From Flavobacterium subsaxonicum WB 4.1-42 = DSM 21790 (lineage in GTDB: Bacteria; Bacteroidota; Bacteroidia; Flavobacteriales; Flavobacteriaceae), in the NCBI RefSeq assembly GCF_000422725.1, contig NZ_AUGP01000025.1, positions 62,001 to 126,000 of the forward strand: a stretch of 64,000 bases of DNA. The letters are read 5' to 3'. Both the position numbers and the translations under genes were made by a program. How positions within the stretch are numbered: the stretch's first letter is position 1; each line of letters begins with the position of its first letter. Positions 25,058 through 32,612 of the stretch are shown piece after piece. The notes below the pieces were generated by a model that saw nothing but the letters and a program-made list of their open reading frames with translations, ran no database searches and was not told the origin of the DNA.

Positions 25058-25597
25058 ATGAAAAAAATAATATTAATAGTTTTAATAATATCATCGTCAA
25101 AAATTTATTCCCAAACAAATAGTACTGTAGAAAGGTCTTTCTCTCAGCATTTAATTCAAGAGAATATTTTAATTTTAGAGAAAGATAATAATATTATACA
25201 TGATCCAGATTTGATAAGCATTAAATTGGATACAATAGGTAGTTACTATATTGATATTATATTTCTTAAGTTTAAAGTTGGTAATCGAATAAATAAAGTA
25301 AATGATAAGTTAAATATTTCATTTAATTCATCGTCATGTAATGAATTTATATTAGCCTATAATGTTTGGAACTATAAAAGTTATAGGCTTAAAGGTTTTA
25401 ATGGAAATGACTTATTGTTTTTAATAAGGGATATAAACAAGTTATCTTATAGAGATTATAAAACAAGCAAATTACTTCGAGAATTAAATGAGTTAAATTT
25501 AGGTTTAAATTTTAAAGATTTATATCGTGCATTATCTAAATTTGATTTTGATGCGGAATGTTTAAAACAGTGTACAGATCCAGTAAATATAAATTGA
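25058..25597 (+). CDS. Exported protein next to the zincin tip, candidate immunity protein
   Basis: 179 residues with a signal peptide (MKKIILIVLIISSSKIYSQ) and no lipobox, so a periplasmic location is expected. The mature part is Asn/Ile/Lys-rich and AT-rich in codon use. No known domain. It follows the HEMGH tip by 33 nt in the same direction, the place where a cognate immunity gene is normally found; an exported immunity protein would suit a toxin acting in the periplasm. Inference from position only. Confidence 0.6.
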   Translation: MKKIILIVLIISSSKIYSQTNSTVERSFSQHLIQENILILEKDNNIIHDPDLISIKLDTIGSYYIDIIFLKFKVGNRINKVNDKLNISFNSSSCNEFILAYNVWNYKSYRLKGFNGNDLLFLIRDINKLSYRDYKTSKLLRELNELNLGLNFKDLYRALSKFDFDAECLKQCTDPVNIN

Positions 25598-25604
25598 TCA
25601 TAAA

Positions 25605-26002
25605 GACTTCATAGATATTGATTGGGACGAAGAAAACCGCCGTATAGGTGTAGACCTTAAGCCCGACGACGGCACCAGCCACCCCATAGCCATTTATATC
25701 TACAATGCAGGTGGCCGAAGGTGCTAAAAATAATATAATGATATATCCAAGCGGTCTGCTAATGGGCAAGGTATACCATACAGAAACCAACAGGAAACGT
25801 ATAGACCGTATGAGCTATACCAAACATTATTACATAGGCAGCGAACGCGTTAGCGGCAAGACCGGTACCATTACTGACCTTGGTTTTTACCCGCAAAATA
25901 TAATAGACGATGTAATGCATTGGACTTCTTTGGCATTAATAATGTACCTGTGCGCGGTGCAAGTACTACCAGTGTCATACATGCCCAAGATATTGTGATG
26001 AT
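25605..26002 (+). pseudogene. Decayed Rhs upstream segment
   Basis: Pieces of an Rhs protein in changing frames: KDFIDIDWDEENRRIGVDLK up to a stop near 25730; then IMIYPSGLLMG and YTKHYYIGSERVSGKTG in a second frame; then NNVPVRGASTTSVIHAQDIV in a third, ending at a TGA near 26005. These are typical sequences preceding the Rhs core. At least two frameshifts separate them from the intact core that starts at 26003. Confidence 0.7.
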
Positions 26003-27094
26003 GTGAAGGATAAATTTCATGTAGTATTACCTATAACGGGAGAAGTTCCCGAAGAAACAGATATAACTATAACGCACGATGTTTCTAAACTAAGTATATA
26101 CTACTTTCACCCAGATCATTTAGGCAGTAGTAGTTACATGACAAATGCCTCCGGAGCAGTAAGCCAGCACATGGAATACCTGCCATTTGGCGAAACGTTG
26201 ACAGACGAACATTTAAACTCTATTAACAGCCCATTTAAATTTAACGCCAAAGAGCGCGACGAAGAAACCGGGAATTATTACTACAGCGCAAGGTATTATG
26301 ACCCAAAATTAAGTATCTTTATTAGTGTTGACCCGTTGGCGGAGCAAACTATAGATCCTTACGGGTATTGTTATGAAAACCCGATTAAATATATTGATCC
26401 AGACGGCAGAGCCCCTGAAGATATAATTATTTGGGCATATAACCCTCACACTAAACGTTATCATGAATCAATAATCATAAAGTCAGATATATATGATATA
26501 AACTATTATAACAGAGTTACGTTCGCACCTCTAGCCCCTGTTTCACAAGCTCCTGGTGAGCCTACTTATATCTTTGGTTTTGATATATGGGCCACCTTGC
26601 TAGGTAAACCCGATGCGATAAGACTTAATTTTGGAGCGGGCGTGCATGCTGGGACTGTAAATTTTGGTGGTACATGGAGTGTAGTTGCTCCGTTGGTTGG
26701 TGCTGATAAAGGCGGATTATTCGTATATGGGCCATCAGAAAAAGGTGGTGATGTAGGAATAGAGAGAGACAGTAGAACTATAAAAGGAGATTTAGGTATA
26801 TCTGTAAGTTTTATTTATAATTCAGAAAGTACTTACAATGATTTTAATAGATACAAATTTGAGGGTTTAGAGAAAAGTATCAGTGCGAGTTTTAAATTCA
26901 TCACTGCATCTGCATTTTCCGCTTGGGATAATTCTTATTTTGGTTTTAGTTTGGGAATTGGAATTAGCGGAGGTTTAGCAGGAAACAGGAAAAATGGATC
27001 AATAAACCTATCAGGAGCAAAATTAATGCATGAACTATCTATACCACCAGCTATACCACCTTTTACTAACGAACTTAATGGAAGTAGAAATTAA
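26003..27094 (+). CDS. Rhs core plus uncharacterised C-terminal tip (5'-truncated)
   Basis: 363-residue open frame from a GTG; the true N-terminus of the ancestral Rhs protein is lost upstream. Residues about 30-135 are the Rhs-associated core: YYFHPDHLGSSSYMTNASG, HMEYLPFGET, NAKERDEETGNYYYSARYYD, LSIFISVDPLAEQ and NPIKYIDPDGRAPED. After DPDGR the sequence switches to a tip of about 225 residues with NPHTKRYHESIII, then a Gly-rich beta-like part (LNFGAGVHAGTVNFGGTWSV, FGFSLGIGISGGLAGNRKNG). I do not recognise the tip. A lipoprotein gene starts 10 nt later and is a candidate immunity gene. Confidence 0.75.
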   Translation: MKDKFHVVLPITGEVPEETDITITHDVSKLSIYYFHPDHLGSSSYMTNASGAVSQHMEYLPFGETLTDEHLNSINSPFKFNAKERDEETGNYYYSARYYDPKLSIFISVDPLAEQTIDPYGYCYENPIKYIDPDGRAPEDIIIWAYNPHTKRYHESIIIKSDIYDINYYNRVTFAPLAPVSQAPGEPTYIFGFDIWATLLGKPDAIRLNFGAGVHAGTVNFGGTWSVVAPLVGADKGGLFVYGPSEKGGDVGIERDSRTIKGDLGISVSFIYNSESTYNDFNRYKFEGLEKSISASFKFITASAFSAWDNSYFGFSLGIGISGGLAGNRKNGSINLSGAKLMHELSIPPAIPPFTNELNGSRN

Positions 27095-27104
27095 AAATGA
27101 ATTT

Positions 27105-27524
27105 ATGAGAACTATATTTTATATATTGTGCATTTGTTTAGCTTTAATAAGCTCAAGCTGCACAACAACTAAAGTTAAATTTGATTGTAGTAATATTGTT
27201 AAAATTTATATAGAAAATAGGGCAACTCATCGATATGGTGGAGTTAAAGAGGTTGTAATAAGTAATAAGGTACAAATTGCTGATTTTTGTAATAAAATAT
27301 CGTCCTTACACTCTCAAAATAATGAGTTAACTAGACCTTTTAAAGGAACTATTCAAATTGAATTTATATATAAAGATCAAAATAATAACGAAGCAATTGT
27401 GAGTAAATATTCCACAGGAATAATTTTTAAGGAGAACAGTAACTATTTTATCACTAACATAAACGGACAGTTTACAGATGATAATTTTTTAAAAAACATC
27501 AAAGATTTATTACAAATGCATTAA
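27105..27524 (+). CDS. Small lipoprotein, candidate immunity protein
   Basis: 139 residues from the ATG at 27105 (MRTIFYILCICLALISSSC), a lipoprotein signal with lipobox ISSSC; the longer open frame adds 25 codons that overlap the preceding gene and is not used. The mature part has KIYIENRATHRYGGVKEVVI and FKGTIQIEFIYKD, a small alpha/beta protein without known domain. It is only 10 nt behind the Rhs tip, so it most likely protects against it (inference from gene order). Confidence 0.65.
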   Translation: MRTIFYILCICLALISSSCTTTKVKFDCSNIVKIYIENRATHRYGGVKEVVISNKVQIADFCNKISSLHSQNNELTRPFKGTIQIEFIYKDQNNNEAIVSKYSTGIIFKENSNYFITNINGQFTDDNFLKNIKDLLQMH

Positions 27525-27764
27525 CTATGTTAATACTATTATGTCTATTTGGTTTGTGTTCATTTATGTAATTGGTAAAATGGACCTAGTTATTGCGTCC
27601 TTATTAAAATCAATTATCGAAGTTCTTTTAAGAGAATTTTATAATTAAACTGTTAGTTATAAGGATGTTATTTTTAATTATAATCTAGTGTACGAATATC
27701 TGTTAAATTCACACTCATTTTATGGTTTACATAGGCAGATGTTTATATACCGGTTAAGCTCACT

Positions 27765-28000
27765 TATTTACTATTTGCACCCAGATCATTTGGGTAGCAG
27801 CACTACATGACCAATGCCGCGGGATTTGTTAAGCCAGCACATGGAGTACCTGCCATTTGGCGAAACACTTGTAGATGAGCACCTAAATTCTAATAACTCG
27901 CCGTTTAAGTTTAACGGCAAAGGATTTGATGAGGAAACCGGGAATTATTACTACAGCGCAAGGTATTATGATCCAAAAATTAAGTGTCTTTATTATGTAA
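27765..28000 (+). pseudogene. Rhs core fragment, frameshifted and truncated
   Basis: DNA and protein homology to the core at 26100-26315: LHPDHLGSS, then MTNAAGF in a shifted frame, then HMEYLPFGETLVDEHLNS and ETGNYYYSARYYDPK. At least two frame changes are present. Homology stops just after RYYDPKIK, before the DP/DPDGR hinge, so no tip is attached. Confidence 0.8.
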
Positions 28001-28142
28001 CTCTGTTTTTTGATGTACGCAGTGCGGCGATGTAAAAGTAATAATCAGTGATTTTCTGAATTCGTTATCTCATTGTTTTTGCGGTTTCAAAAAACATCAA
28101 AATGGGTATAAGGTGTTCGACAGGAGTCCCTCTCAGCCTGCC

Positions 28143-28157
28143 AAAGAAATTGATGCT
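28143..28157 (+). repeat. Direct repeat of the tRNA-Ser 3' flank
   Basis: AAAGAAATTGATGCT, identical to 22891-22905 just behind tRNA-Ser, with both copies running on into a hairpin and T-run. The 25 nt before it resemble a scrambled tRNA 3' part (GTTCGA, TCCCTCTC, GCCTGCC). Possible old attachment site. Confidence 0.45.
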
Positions 28158-28181
28158 TCCGCGTAGCGGAAGCATTTTTTT
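28153..28181 (+). terminator. Strong intrinsic terminator
   Basis: ATGCTTCCGC-GTA-GCGGAAGCAT, perfect 10-bp stem and 3-nt loop followed by seven T. No intact gene ends here; the nearest upstream frame is the Rhs fragment. Confidence 0.8.
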
Positions 28182-28240
28182 ATTATTAATAACTCGTAAG
28201 AATTGCTGTAAGCAATGTATTAGATTTGCTGTATTGCGCG

Positions 28241-28266
28241 TAGCACGGATTAAAAATCCGCGCTAT
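28241..28266 (+). repeat. Hairpin repeat (GGATT/AATCC family), copy in the Rhs region
   Basis: AGCACGGATT-AAA-AATCCGCGCT-like hairpin. It is related to the repeats at 56501, 57124, 57841, 58781 and 59141. Confidence 0.5.
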
Positions 28267-28377
28267 CGGGAAAAAAATTGGAAGGACCCATATAAAGCAA
28301 ATGGGTTTGAAGGTTAATAGACTAATATTTATTTTCATAAAGAAGTATATGCTTACTAAATATTAAAGTTAAATAAA

Positions 28378-28839
28378 ATGGAAAAATTATCTAATCAAAA
28401 AAAAGAAGAAGAGCTATTATTTATAAAAGATTGGTGTCTAACAATTATCGATCATTTAGACACAATATCGGTTAATAATAGTATGGCTTCTTTTAAAAAT
28501 GCGATAATAAATGGTTACACTGCAAAAAATTTAAGAGGAATGCGGCTGGCTCTAAAGGATATTACGAAGATGGCACAATATTTCGATGTTGAAAATGTCA
28601 GTAAGATCAATCACTTACTTAAAGAAAAGTTTGGCAAGGATCTGAATGACGATTCGGGAAAAACTCAAAAGAAAATAAATCAAATAATAAAGAGAGGTAA
28701 AATAGTAAATCCTGATGAATTCAGAATACTTAAAGAAAAAGCAGAGGAGATATATTCTGATGTAGAACAGAGAGACATATTTGAAAAAATAAGTAGTCTA
28801 TTGTTGAACTTTGAACAAATTAGCAGTCCCGAATTATAG
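28378..28839 (+). CDS. Helical protein of unknown function
   Basis: 153 residues, soluble, Lys/Glu-rich and almost certainly all-helical (KEEELLFIKDWCLTIIDHLD, then GMRLALKDITKMAQYF). No signal, no recognised domain. It lies between Rhs fragments and a second unknown gene, separated by 44 nt, in the AT-rich accessory region. By size and surroundings it could be an immunity protein; nothing in the sequence proves it. Confidence 0.6.
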   Translation: MEKLSNQKKEEELLFIKDWCLTIIDHLDTISVNNSMASFKNAIINGYTAKNLRGMRLALKDITKMAQYFDVENVSKINHLLKEKFGKDLNDDSGKTQKKINQIIKRGKIVNPDEFRILKEKAEEIYSDVEQRDIFEKISSLLLNFEQISSPEL

Positions 28840-28883
28840 TTATAATATTGATTTCGTAAAATTATAATTTAAATAATCTAGTT

Positions 28884-29408
28884 ATGGAATTTAACACAAT
28901 TATAAAAGCATATCTACTGCCAATACTTATTAGATACGGATTTAAGATAGAGGAAGAATTTAAAAACGTTATACGTTTTCGATCTTCAGCGATTAAGGTT
29001 AATATAGTATTTAGCACTTTTGAAAATTCCCATTTTGTTGAAATTGGGGAGAATATTGGTGAATTATATCCTTTAGATGATAACGTAGCTAAGAATCTAT
29101 TTGTTTCGGAGTTAAGCCTTGACCAGGTAGCACCAGAAGTCTTTTTACAAAATCTTTCTTTGCTATTTCAAACTGAATTAGGTGGGCAAATTTTAAAGGG
29201 ATACATAACACCATTAAAAATATTTGTATTAGAGGAAAATAAAAAATATACGGATGAAATAATTCATAATCAAAGATTGGAGAAAATTTTAAAATCGTGG
29301 AATTCAAAAAACTATAAGGCTTTTGTTGATGAAATAAAAGATATGGATTTTAATAAATTGCCACCTTATTTTTTGCTGAAATATAGGATTGCACAAAAGA
29401 AATTATAG
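28884..29408 (+). CDS. Protein of unknown function, candidate immunity protein
   Basis: 174 residues, soluble. The N-terminal half has IIKAYLLPILIRYGFKIEEE, then IRFRSSAIKVNIVFSTFENS and FVEIGENIGELYPL, a pattern common in small immunity-type proteins that open with a helix and continue in strands. The C-terminal half is helical. It ends 9 nt before a 54-residue toxin-tip-like frame, so it stands between cassettes. Function inferred from context only. Confidence 0.6.
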   Translation: MEFNTIIKAYLLPILIRYGFKIEEEFKNVIRFRSSAIKVNIVFSTFENSHFVEIGENIGELYPLDDNVAKNLFVSELSLDQVAPEVFLQNLSLLFQTELGGQILKGYITPLKIFVLEENKKYTDEIIHNQRLEKILKSWNSKNYKAFVDEIKDMDFNKLPPYFLLKYRIAQKKL

Positions 29409-29417
29409 ATAGCTAAT

Positions 29418-29582
29418 TTGAACAAACAATTAATTGATGAAAAAATATATGGTATAAGTACCATTTATAATAAAGTATCTGGGCGAGGAGCAAATATTAG
29501 TAGAACGAGAGAATTTAATGTATATAGAGAGCTTTCAGAGAGAAATGTTGATAAAGTCGCTAAGGTTATTAAAAATAATTAA
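29418..29582 (+). pseudogene. Orphan 54-residue C-terminal toxin-tip fragment
   Basis: Open frame from a TTG to TAA: LNKQLIDEKIYGISTIYNKV, then SGRGANISRTREFNVYRELS and ERNVDKVAKVIKNN. It has no sensible start of its own and ends two nucleotides before the ATG of the next gene. Fragments with this R-x-E-x-N-V-x-R-E-L-S-E-R-N-V-style end resemble the extreme C-terminus of Rhs-type toxins. Interpreted as a displaced tip left in front of its immunity gene. Confidence 0.5.
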
Positions 29583-29584
29583 TA

Positions 29585-30052
29585 ATGGATTGGAAAAACA
29601 TAAAGGATAAATTTTATTATATTGATAATGGTAAATTTCGTAATATTATTTGTTATGACTTAACACTAAATGATTGGGAAAAATGGATAAATTTTGTAAA
29701 TATAAATTACAAAGTTAGTTTTAAAAGTTATCAAACTCAAGTAGTAAAAGATTACATAGTGCTTACAGATATAAAGGAGTATTGGGAAGGCCTTAATGAA
29801 TATGGTTTTATGGCTTCAATCTATATTGAGGATGTTCAAATAAATTGTTTTTTTAATGATAGTAGCGATTTAGATAATGATATTGATGCGTTTGAAATAA
29901 ATAAAGTGGAACAGCATAATACTATAGTTAAATACATTTCTAATATTTCTAAATGTCTAAATAAAAAAGTTTATTTAGAAAGAGATGATTTTGAAGATGA
30001 CGATTCTAAAATATTAATAGAAGTTTATAATAGCGATGTTGTAATAAATTAG
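29585..30052 (+). CDS. Candidate immunity protein for the orphan tip
   Basis: 155 residues, acidic and soluble: MDWKNIKDKFYYIDNGKFRN, a Trp pair in LNDWEKWINFVN, and an Asp-rich end (ERDDFEDDDSKILIEVYN). No domain recognised. Its ATG follows the stop of the tip fragment by 2 nt, the tightest such pairing in the region, which is the best sign that this is an immunity gene. AT-rich codon use. Confidence 0.65.
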   Translation: MDWKNIKDKFYYIDNGKFRNIICYDLTLNDWEKWINFVNINYKVSFKSYQTQVVKDYIVLTDIKEYWEGLNEYGFMASIYIEDVQINCFFNDSSDLDNDIDAFEINKVEQHNTIVKYISNISKCLNKKVYLERDDFEDDDSKILIEVYNSDVVIN

Positions 30053-30317
30053 TAAACTAAACCTTGAAATGTGGTGATGTCTGGTAAGTTAAACAAAAGT
30101 TTTTAAAGCACAAAAGGTAAGATAAGCCATTTGCTTAGATTTGAAAGGCTTTGCAACAGAATAGTATAAGTATTTTGAAGGTGCATTTGTATAGTTATTC
30201 GCAATAAAGCATCATTTCTTTGTAATTTAGGGCTTTATGTTTTGTATATTTAGTAATAGATTGCTACATATAGTAAACAAAACTCCTCATAGCTTTATTA
30301 AGCTACAATAAACAGGC
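30053..30317. other. Non-coding AT-rich relic
   Basis: 265 nt without an open frame or clear repeat. Nothing recognisable. Confidence 0.4.
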
Positions 30318-30842
30318 ATGAAAAATTTTATAGTATTATTATTCCTTTTTTCTTCAGCTACATTATTTGCTCAGTTGGAACCCTTATGGGAATATGGAAG
30401 ATTGAAAGAAAATGAAAAAAATCATCCCTACAGTACTTATCGGGTTAAATGGAAAAAGTATTATTTCTATGAGGATTATATTGTAACTGGGAAAGATACA
30501 ATTGCTTTAAATAAAAGCGATGATATTATCTTTTATGCATTGTATAAAAAAAGATATTTATTTGTTTCGCACTATCCGAAAGACCAAAAACATTTAGCTA
30601 TTGGTTTTGCACAAAGGAAGCTAAGTAAGGTAGATGTCATAGATTTAAAAAAGTCTCACGATAGATGGAGTTTTAATTTTAAAATTTTAGAAGAAGATAG
30701 TAGTTGGAGATTGGGCTTAGATCAAATTAATGGTTTTGACCCTAAAACCGGAGAAATAATTTTTGATATAAAATTTGCAGTAAGTACCTATTCTAAATTG
30801 AGGTCGTTACCCATTACAAATAAAAATATTCCATCATATTAA
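30318..30842 (+). CDS. Exported protein of unknown function
   Basis: 174 residues with a signal peptide (MKNFIVLLFLFSSATLFAQ). The mature part is rich in Lys and aromatic residues (STYRVKWKKYYFYEDYIVTG; SHDRWSFNFKILEEDSSWRL). No known domain, no lipobox. It is 25 nt upstream of the intact paralogue of the frameshifted gene at 23231. Possibly another exported immunity protein, or the partner of the following gene. Confidence 0.6.
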   Translation: MKNFIVLLFLFSSATLFAQLEPLWEYGRLKENEKNHPYSTYRVKWKKYYFYEDYIVTGKDTIALNKSDDIIFYALYKKRYLFVSHYPKDQKHLAIGFAQRKLSKVDVIDLKKSHDRWSFNFKILEEDSSWRLGLDQINGFDPKTGEIIFDIKFAVSTYSKLRSLPITNKNIPSY

Positions 30843-30867
30843 TTGGCCTGCTTTAAGTTAAATTTAA

Positions 30868-31236
30868 ATGAATAATCATAAAAATGCGTATACTATTATA
30901 ATAGCTGAACCTTGGGATTTTGAAAGCCCTGATGGAAAGAATATTATTCGGGGAATAATATTATCAATTGTTAATAAGTACCTTATAGTTTTTAAGACTG
31001 ATTATTTGCTGAATTTTAATGGAGTAAATGGAGTAAATGGAGTAAATGGAGATATATTAATTTTATCGCCACGATTTAAAGATGACAATTTTGAAAATAT
31101 AACAACTGAGGAAATAGATGTTAATGGAGGCGTTTTTTTAGGTAATTATGATGAAAGTTTTGACGAAAGTAAGTTGAAGGAGAATAGCAAGTTTGTTTTA
31201 ATAGGGAGTTTAAAAGGCGGAAAAGGATACTATTAG
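30868..31236 (+). CDS. Candidate immunity protein, intact paralogue of the pseudogene at 23231
   Basis: 122 residues, soluble and acidic. Shared blocks with the broken copy 7.6 kb upstream: AEPWDFESPDGKNIIRGIIL, DILILSPRFKDDNF, and ENSKFVLIGSLKGGK. It differs by an insertion of three GVN tripeptides made by a 9-bp tandem repeat (31021-31051). The two copies are homologous but clearly diverged. Function unknown; the immunity role is inferred from its place in the Rhs region. Confidence 0.65.
   Translation: MNNHKNAYTIIIAEPWDFESPDGKNIIRGIILSIVNKYLIVFKTDYLLNFNGVNGVNGVNGDILILSPRFKDDNFENITTEEIDVNGGVFLGNYDESFDESKLKENSKFVLIGSLKGGKGYY
31021..31051 (+). repeat. In-frame 9-bp tandem repeat (GGAGTAAAT)
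   Basis: Three perfect units of GGAGTAAAT plus GGAG, coding for (Gly-Val-Asn)x3-Gly. It is absent from the paralogue at 23231. Such perfect short repeats change length by slippage without breaking the frame. Confidence 0.9.
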
Positions 31237-31359
31237 ATAACTGTTGCTAAGGGCTTAACGGATAGAGTGTTATTAACCGATAGCACTTAGAGAAGACCCG
31301 CAAACCTGTGAAAGCCGGAATCCTGTAATACCGGAATAGGCGAGAATAGATTAAGGTAA

Positions 31360-31785
31360 CTACTTAATATAATTTGGAGATACACACATTAGCCAATATT
31401 CTACAATTGTTTTAATGATGTTTTTAAGATCGTTAAAATTGGATGGTTTTATAAAAAATCCCTGTACCGATTTAGAGTAGGCATCGATAACATTTTCCTG
31501 TTCTGCCACTGTAGAAAAAAACAGGTAGGGTATCGACTTAAGGCGCAAGTCTTCGTTTTGATGCACTTTTGCCCGTAACTCCATTCCATTCAGTTTAGGC
31601 ATATTAATATCCGAAAATATAATAAACGGCTCTACATCTGTATTTATAAGGTAGTTAAGTGCCTGCTCTCCATCGCCAAAAAATATAATCTCGTTCTTAT
31701 AGTCCAGCTCATTAAACACTTCAGAAAGCATTTCCTGGTCGTCCAGGTCGTCTTCGATAATAATTATAGGGCCAGACTTATTCAT
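31360..31785 (-). CDS. Single-domain response regulator (CheY-like receiver)
   Basis: 141 residues, one receiver domain and no output domain. The acidic pocket is E11-D12, the phosphorylation site is D59 in IFSDINMPKLNG, S91/T92 fill the switch position in FFSTVAE, and K113 lies in FFIKPSNF. The form with D-I-N-M-P-x-L-N-G and FF.KP is common in Bacteroidota single-domain regulators that take phosphate from hybrid kinases. It stands alone; no kinase is nearby. It bounds the accessory region on its right side. Confidence 0.9.
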   Translation of the reverse strand: MNKSGPIIIIEDDLDDQEMLSEVFNELDYKNEIIFFGDGEQALNYLINTDVEPFIIFSDINMPKLNGMELRAKVHQNEDLRLKSIPYLFFSTVAEQENVIDAYSKSVQGFFIKPSNFNDLKNIIKTIVEYWLMCVSPNYIK

Positions 31786-31942
31786 AACTTTAGTATTTGG
31801 TTGATTATTCTCACAAGTTAGCCTTTATATCCGTACAAGCTTATGTAAGGGGCATCTATTTACTAAGGCACACCTTAAACACCTAAATTCTGCTATTTGG
31901 CAATTAGTTAATTTTATATTTTTACAAATACAAAACACTACA

Positions 31943-32566
31943 ATGCAAACATCAAAAATCATCTTCATACTGCTATGCCTTGTTTTCCTGGGCTGTAAAG
32001 ACTCAAAAACACAGGCAGCCAACAATCCGGCTCCTTCGGTGTTTACTGCAACATTTGAAACTACCAAGGGGCAGTTTGATATTGAGGTAAAAAAAGAATG
32101 GTCGCCTGCGGCGGCCGACAGGCTTTACAACCTGATTAAAGGCGGCTATTATGATAACACCCTTTTTTACAGGGTGGTGCCCAATTTTGTAGCCCAATTT
32201 GGTACGACCGATATGCAAAAAATAAACGCATGGAAAAAAATTAAAGTGCCCGATGAGGCGGTGCGGTACAGCAATAAAAAAGGAACGGTAACTTTTGCCC
32301 GCATGGGCAAAGAGTCGCGCGGATTTGATTTGTTTATAAACCTTCGCGATAATCCGGAACTGGATACTCTTAACTTTGAGGGTGTAAAAGGTTATCCGGC
32401 ATTTGGCAATGTTACAAAGGGCATGGATGTTGTCCAGAAATTATATTCGGGCTATGGCGAAAGTACTATGCAAGACGTACATATTTTTTCTAAACCCCGA
32501 GTATTTAGCAGTACCTATCCGGAGCTCGACAGGATTGTGGAGGCTTACATAACATCTGAAAAGTAA
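31943..32566 (+). CDS. Cyclophilin-type peptidyl-prolyl isomerase, lipoprotein
   Basis: 207 residues. A lipoprotein signal ends FLGC (residue about 18) and a short linker follows. The cyclophilin domain begins at FETTKGQFDIEVKKEWSPAA and includes FYRVVPNFVAQFGTTD (the catalytic Arg region with Gln) and GTVTFARMGKESRGFDLFIN. The usual FSQFF-type block is present in altered form as FDLFIN, and the end carries an extra tail of about 25 residues. Expected to help folding of envelope proteins in the periplasm. Confidence 0.9.
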   Translation: MQTSKIIFILLCLVFLGCKDSKTQAANNPAPSVFTATFETTKGQFDIEVKKEWSPAAADRLYNLIKGGYYDNTLFYRVVPNFVAQFGTTDMQKINAWKKIKVPDEAVRYSNKKGTVTFARMGKESRGFDLFINLRDNPELDTLNFEGVKGYPAFGNVTKGMDVVQKLYSGYGESTMQDVHIFSKPRVFSSTYPELDRIVEAYITSEK

Positions 32567-32612
32567 AGCCCCGGTTACGAACCAGGGCCTTTAAGCTTAT
32601 TGCAATGCCTGA

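Larger units (their letters stand above)
28001..28377. other. Non-coding stretch with tRNA-flank-like repeat and hairpins
   Basis: No gene. It contains a 15-nt copy of the tRNA-Ser downstream flank (28143-28157), a strong terminator (28153-28181) and a hairpin repeat of the family also found at 57.8 kb (28241-28266). It probably marks an old recombination boundary. Confidence 0.5.

Noticed and set aside
22888..31250. CRISPR array or cas genes in the repeat-rich accessory region
   Set aside because: No regularly spaced direct repeats and no Cas-like protein; the repeats are scattered hairpins and Rhs core copies.
22888..31250. Complete mobile element (integrase, transposase or relaxase)
   Set aside because: No open frame shows integrase, transposase or relaxase motifs; only the possible flank repeat at the tRNA suggests integration.
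31250..31359. Possible RNA gene or gene fragment with CCGGAAT and ACCGGAAT repeats
   Set aside because: The stretch is short, has no stable fold that I can support and only an 11-codon reading piece (KTRKPVKAGIL).
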